Shown: positions 4,622 through 6,120 of the stretch, piece after piece
Position numbering within the stretch: position 1 is the first letter of the stretch
Layout: each line of letters starts with the position of its first letter
Assembly (NCBI GenBank): GCA_006226895.1
Contig: SBFN01000135.1
Location: 1-6,120, forward strand
DNA length: 6,120 bases
DNA from: Deltaproteobacteria bacterium
GTDB lineage: Bacteria > Desulfobacterota > Desulfuromonadia > Desulfuromonadales > BM103
Reading direction: 5' to 3'
The notes under the pieces: model-generated
Database searches by the model: none
What the model was told of the DNA's origin: nothing
Seen by the model: the letters and a program-made list of their open reading frames with translations, nothing else
Translations under genes and position numbers: made by a program

Positions 4622-6120
4622 ATGAGCAGAGCCGAGGCGAAAGTTGATATTAGAAAGATCCCCTGGCACAATCTTGATGACTCCACTGTTCTCGCCAGAA
4701 CCAACAGCAGCCTGCAGGGGCTGACAGCCGGGGAGGCAGAGGCAAGGCTGCATCAATACGGTCCAAACTGCCTGCCGTCCAACCCTCCTCCTGGCCTTGC
4801 CCTTATCTTCCTGCATCAATTCCTGAGCCCCCTGATCTATATTCTGATCGCCGCAGGCCTGGTTTCCATGGCGATCGGTGAATGGACCGATGCCGGCTTC
4901 ATCTTTGCGGTTATCCTGCTAAACGCATTGCTCGGTACTTTTCAGGAGTGGAAAGCGGAACGCAGCGCAGCATCGTTACAACAACTGCTGAAAACATCCT
5001 GTCGCGTCAGACGTGACAATCACCTGCTCGACCTGCTCGCAGAAGAACTGGTCCCCGGCGACGTGGTCCTCCTTGAATCCGGCAGCCGGGTTCCGGCCGA
5101 TTTGCGTCTTCTCGAAGTCCGTAACCTGTCGATCGACGAGTCGCTACTGACAGGTGAATCCCAGGCCGTTGACAAACAGGTCGGCAAATGTGCAGAGGAA
5201 ACGCCCCTGAGTGAGCGCCTTAACATGGCTTTTGCCGGCACAAGCGTCACCAGTGGCCGCAGCCTCGGTGTGGTGGTGTCCACGGCACAGACGACCGAGG
5301 TCGGCTCGATTGCGGTCGCGGTGGCAACAACAACCCTGGTCAAGCCGCCGCTGGTCTTACGCATGGAGCAGTTTGCCCGTCAGGTCAGCTACCTGGTGGT
5401 CGGTTTTGTTGCTCTGCTGGCGATCATCGCTGCCGCACAAGGGACTCCATTCGACGAAGTCTTCTTGCTAGCGGTCGCCCTGGCGGTTTCCGCTATTCCC
5501 GAAGGCTTGCCGGTGGCCATGACTGTCGCCCTGTCAATCGCCACGACGAGGATGGCAAGGCGTAATGTCATTGTCCGCAAGCTGACCGCTGTTGAAGGTC
5601 TGGGCAGTTGTACCTGTATCGCCAGCGACAAGACCGGCACCTTGACCGTTAATCGCCAGACCGTTCGCACCCTCTGGCTGCCCGATGGGACGAACTACCT
5701 GGTAAGTGGTGAAGGTTATGCGGGAACCGGTGACGTGCTCCGCAGCGACGGCACGCAAGCGGTGGGCAAGGAACATGACCGTCTGCGCGAACTGGCTCTG
5801 GCCGGTGTGCTCTGCAACGAAGCCTCGCTACGCCTCGTGCTTGGCGAGTGGCTGCACCAGGGCGATGCCATGGACGTGGCTTTGCTGGCCCTGGCGCATA
5901 AACTGGGCCTTGATCCGGAAGTGGAGGCCGCTCAACACGCCGTCCTGGGCGAAATCCCCTTTGAATCTGAACAACGCTATGCCGCCCGTTTCGTGCATCG
6001 TGGGCACTCCCAGTGCATCATCAAGGGCGGTGCCGAGCAGGTCCTTGATTTCTGTACGACGATGAACGGGCAGGCCGGTCCACTGCCCCTCGACATACTG
6101 GAGGTCGAAGGCGAAGCGCT
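4622..6120 (+). CDS. P2-type cation-transporting ATPase (5' part; runs off the window)
   Basis: The frame is open from ATG 4622 to the window end (499 full codons of an expected roughly 850-900). P-type ATPases pump ions across the inner membrane using an aspartyl-phosphate intermediate. In order: a cation-ATPase N-terminal domain (about 12-65, 'GLTAGEAEARLHQYGPNCLP'); membrane helices near 67-86 and 90-108; the actuator domain with 'VPGDVV' (144-149), 'VPAD' (157-160) and the dephosphorylation motif TGES (177-180); helices near 253-272 and 278-303, with the ion-site motif 'AIPEGLP' (291-297); then the phosphorylation motif DKTGT (D336) and the nucleotide domain with 'FESEQRYAA' (447-455) and 'IKGGAEQV' (467-474). 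PEGLP suggests the Ca2+/Na+-type P2 branch, but the ion cannot be settled without helices M5 and M6. Oddities: ASDKTGT in place of the common CSDKTGT, and 'GDAMDVALL' where relatives usually have GDPTE. Confidence 0.93.
   Translation, partial: MSRAEAKVDIRKIPWHNLDDSTVLARTNSSLQGLTAGEAEARLHQYGPNCLPSNPPPGLALIFLHQFLSPLIYILIAAGLVSMAIGEWTDAGFIFAVILLNALLGTFQEWKAERSAASLQQLLKTSCRVRRDNHLLDLLAEELVPGDVVLLESGSRVPADLRLLEVRNLSIDESLLTGESQAVDKQVGKCAEETPLSERLNMAFAGTSVTSGRSLGVVVSTAQTTEVGSIAVAVATTTLVKPPLVLRMEQFARQVSYLVVGFVALLAIIAAAQGTPFDEVFLLAVALAVSAIPEGLPVAMTVALSIATTRMARRNVIVRKLTAVEGLGSCTCIASDKTGTLTVNRQTVRTLWLPDGTNYLVSGEGYAGTGDVLRSDGTQAVGKEHDRLRELALAGVLCNEASLRLVLGEWLHQGDAMDVALLALAHKLGLDPEVEAAQHAVLGEIPFESEQRYAARFVHRGHSQCIIKGGAEQVLDFCTTMNGQAGPLPLDILEVEGEA

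Noticed and set aside
4454..4819. Minus-strand open frame across the ATPase start and promoter region
   Set aside because: It spans both promoters and the antisense of the ATPase N-terminus and has no family features.

Overview
The window looks like chromosomal DNA of a moderately GC-rich Gram-negative bacterium, most likely a deltaproteobacterium of the Desulfuromonadia (Geobacter/Desulfuromonas/Pelobacter type). This rests on protein style: a short transaldolase of about 216 residues, a PP0621-like cysteine-motif protein beside folK, and a 'GGCGCAAAG'-type intergenic repeat that I associate with that group. No rRNA or marker gene confirms it. I see no phage, transposon, CRISPR array or tRNA.

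Layout. (1) Positions 1-161 hold the 3' end of dapF (lysine and peptidoglycan precursor synthesis). (2) Positions 162-325 are a gap with an inverted-repeat element. (3) Positions 326-2781 hold four tightly packed plus-strand genes: a HAD-family phosphatase with a 2-base frameshift near its start, nfo (endonuclease IV), dtd (D-aminoacyl-tRNA deacylase) and darP/yjgA (ribosome biogenesis). Their junctions overlap by 4, 4 and 1 bases, so they are probably one translationally coupled unit. (4) Positions 2782-3004 are a convergent junction with a strong intrinsic terminator. (5) A minus-strand operon reads folK (4448-3951), a small membrane-anchored cysteine-motif protein (3946-3695) and tal (3655-3005), driven by a recognisable sigma-70 promoter. 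(6) Positions 4449-4621 are a divergent intergenic region with a promoter on each strand. (7) From 4622 to the window end is the first 499 codons of a P2-type cation-transporting ATPase, cut by the window edge.

How the genes fit together. The plus-strand cluster looks like maintenance or quality control: DNA repair (nfo), removal of mischarged D-amino acids from tRNA (dtd), 50S subunit maturation (darP) and a likely nucleotide-type phosphatase. The minus-strand operon joins folate synthesis (folK) and the pentose phosphate pathway (tal) around an uncharacterised small protein. The ATPase is a separate ion-transport unit.

I found no evidence for a wholly new system. The points most worth a second look are the CT-repeat frameshift that removes the catalytic motif from the HAD phosphatase, the repeat element, the small protein between folK and tal, and the divergent ATPase.
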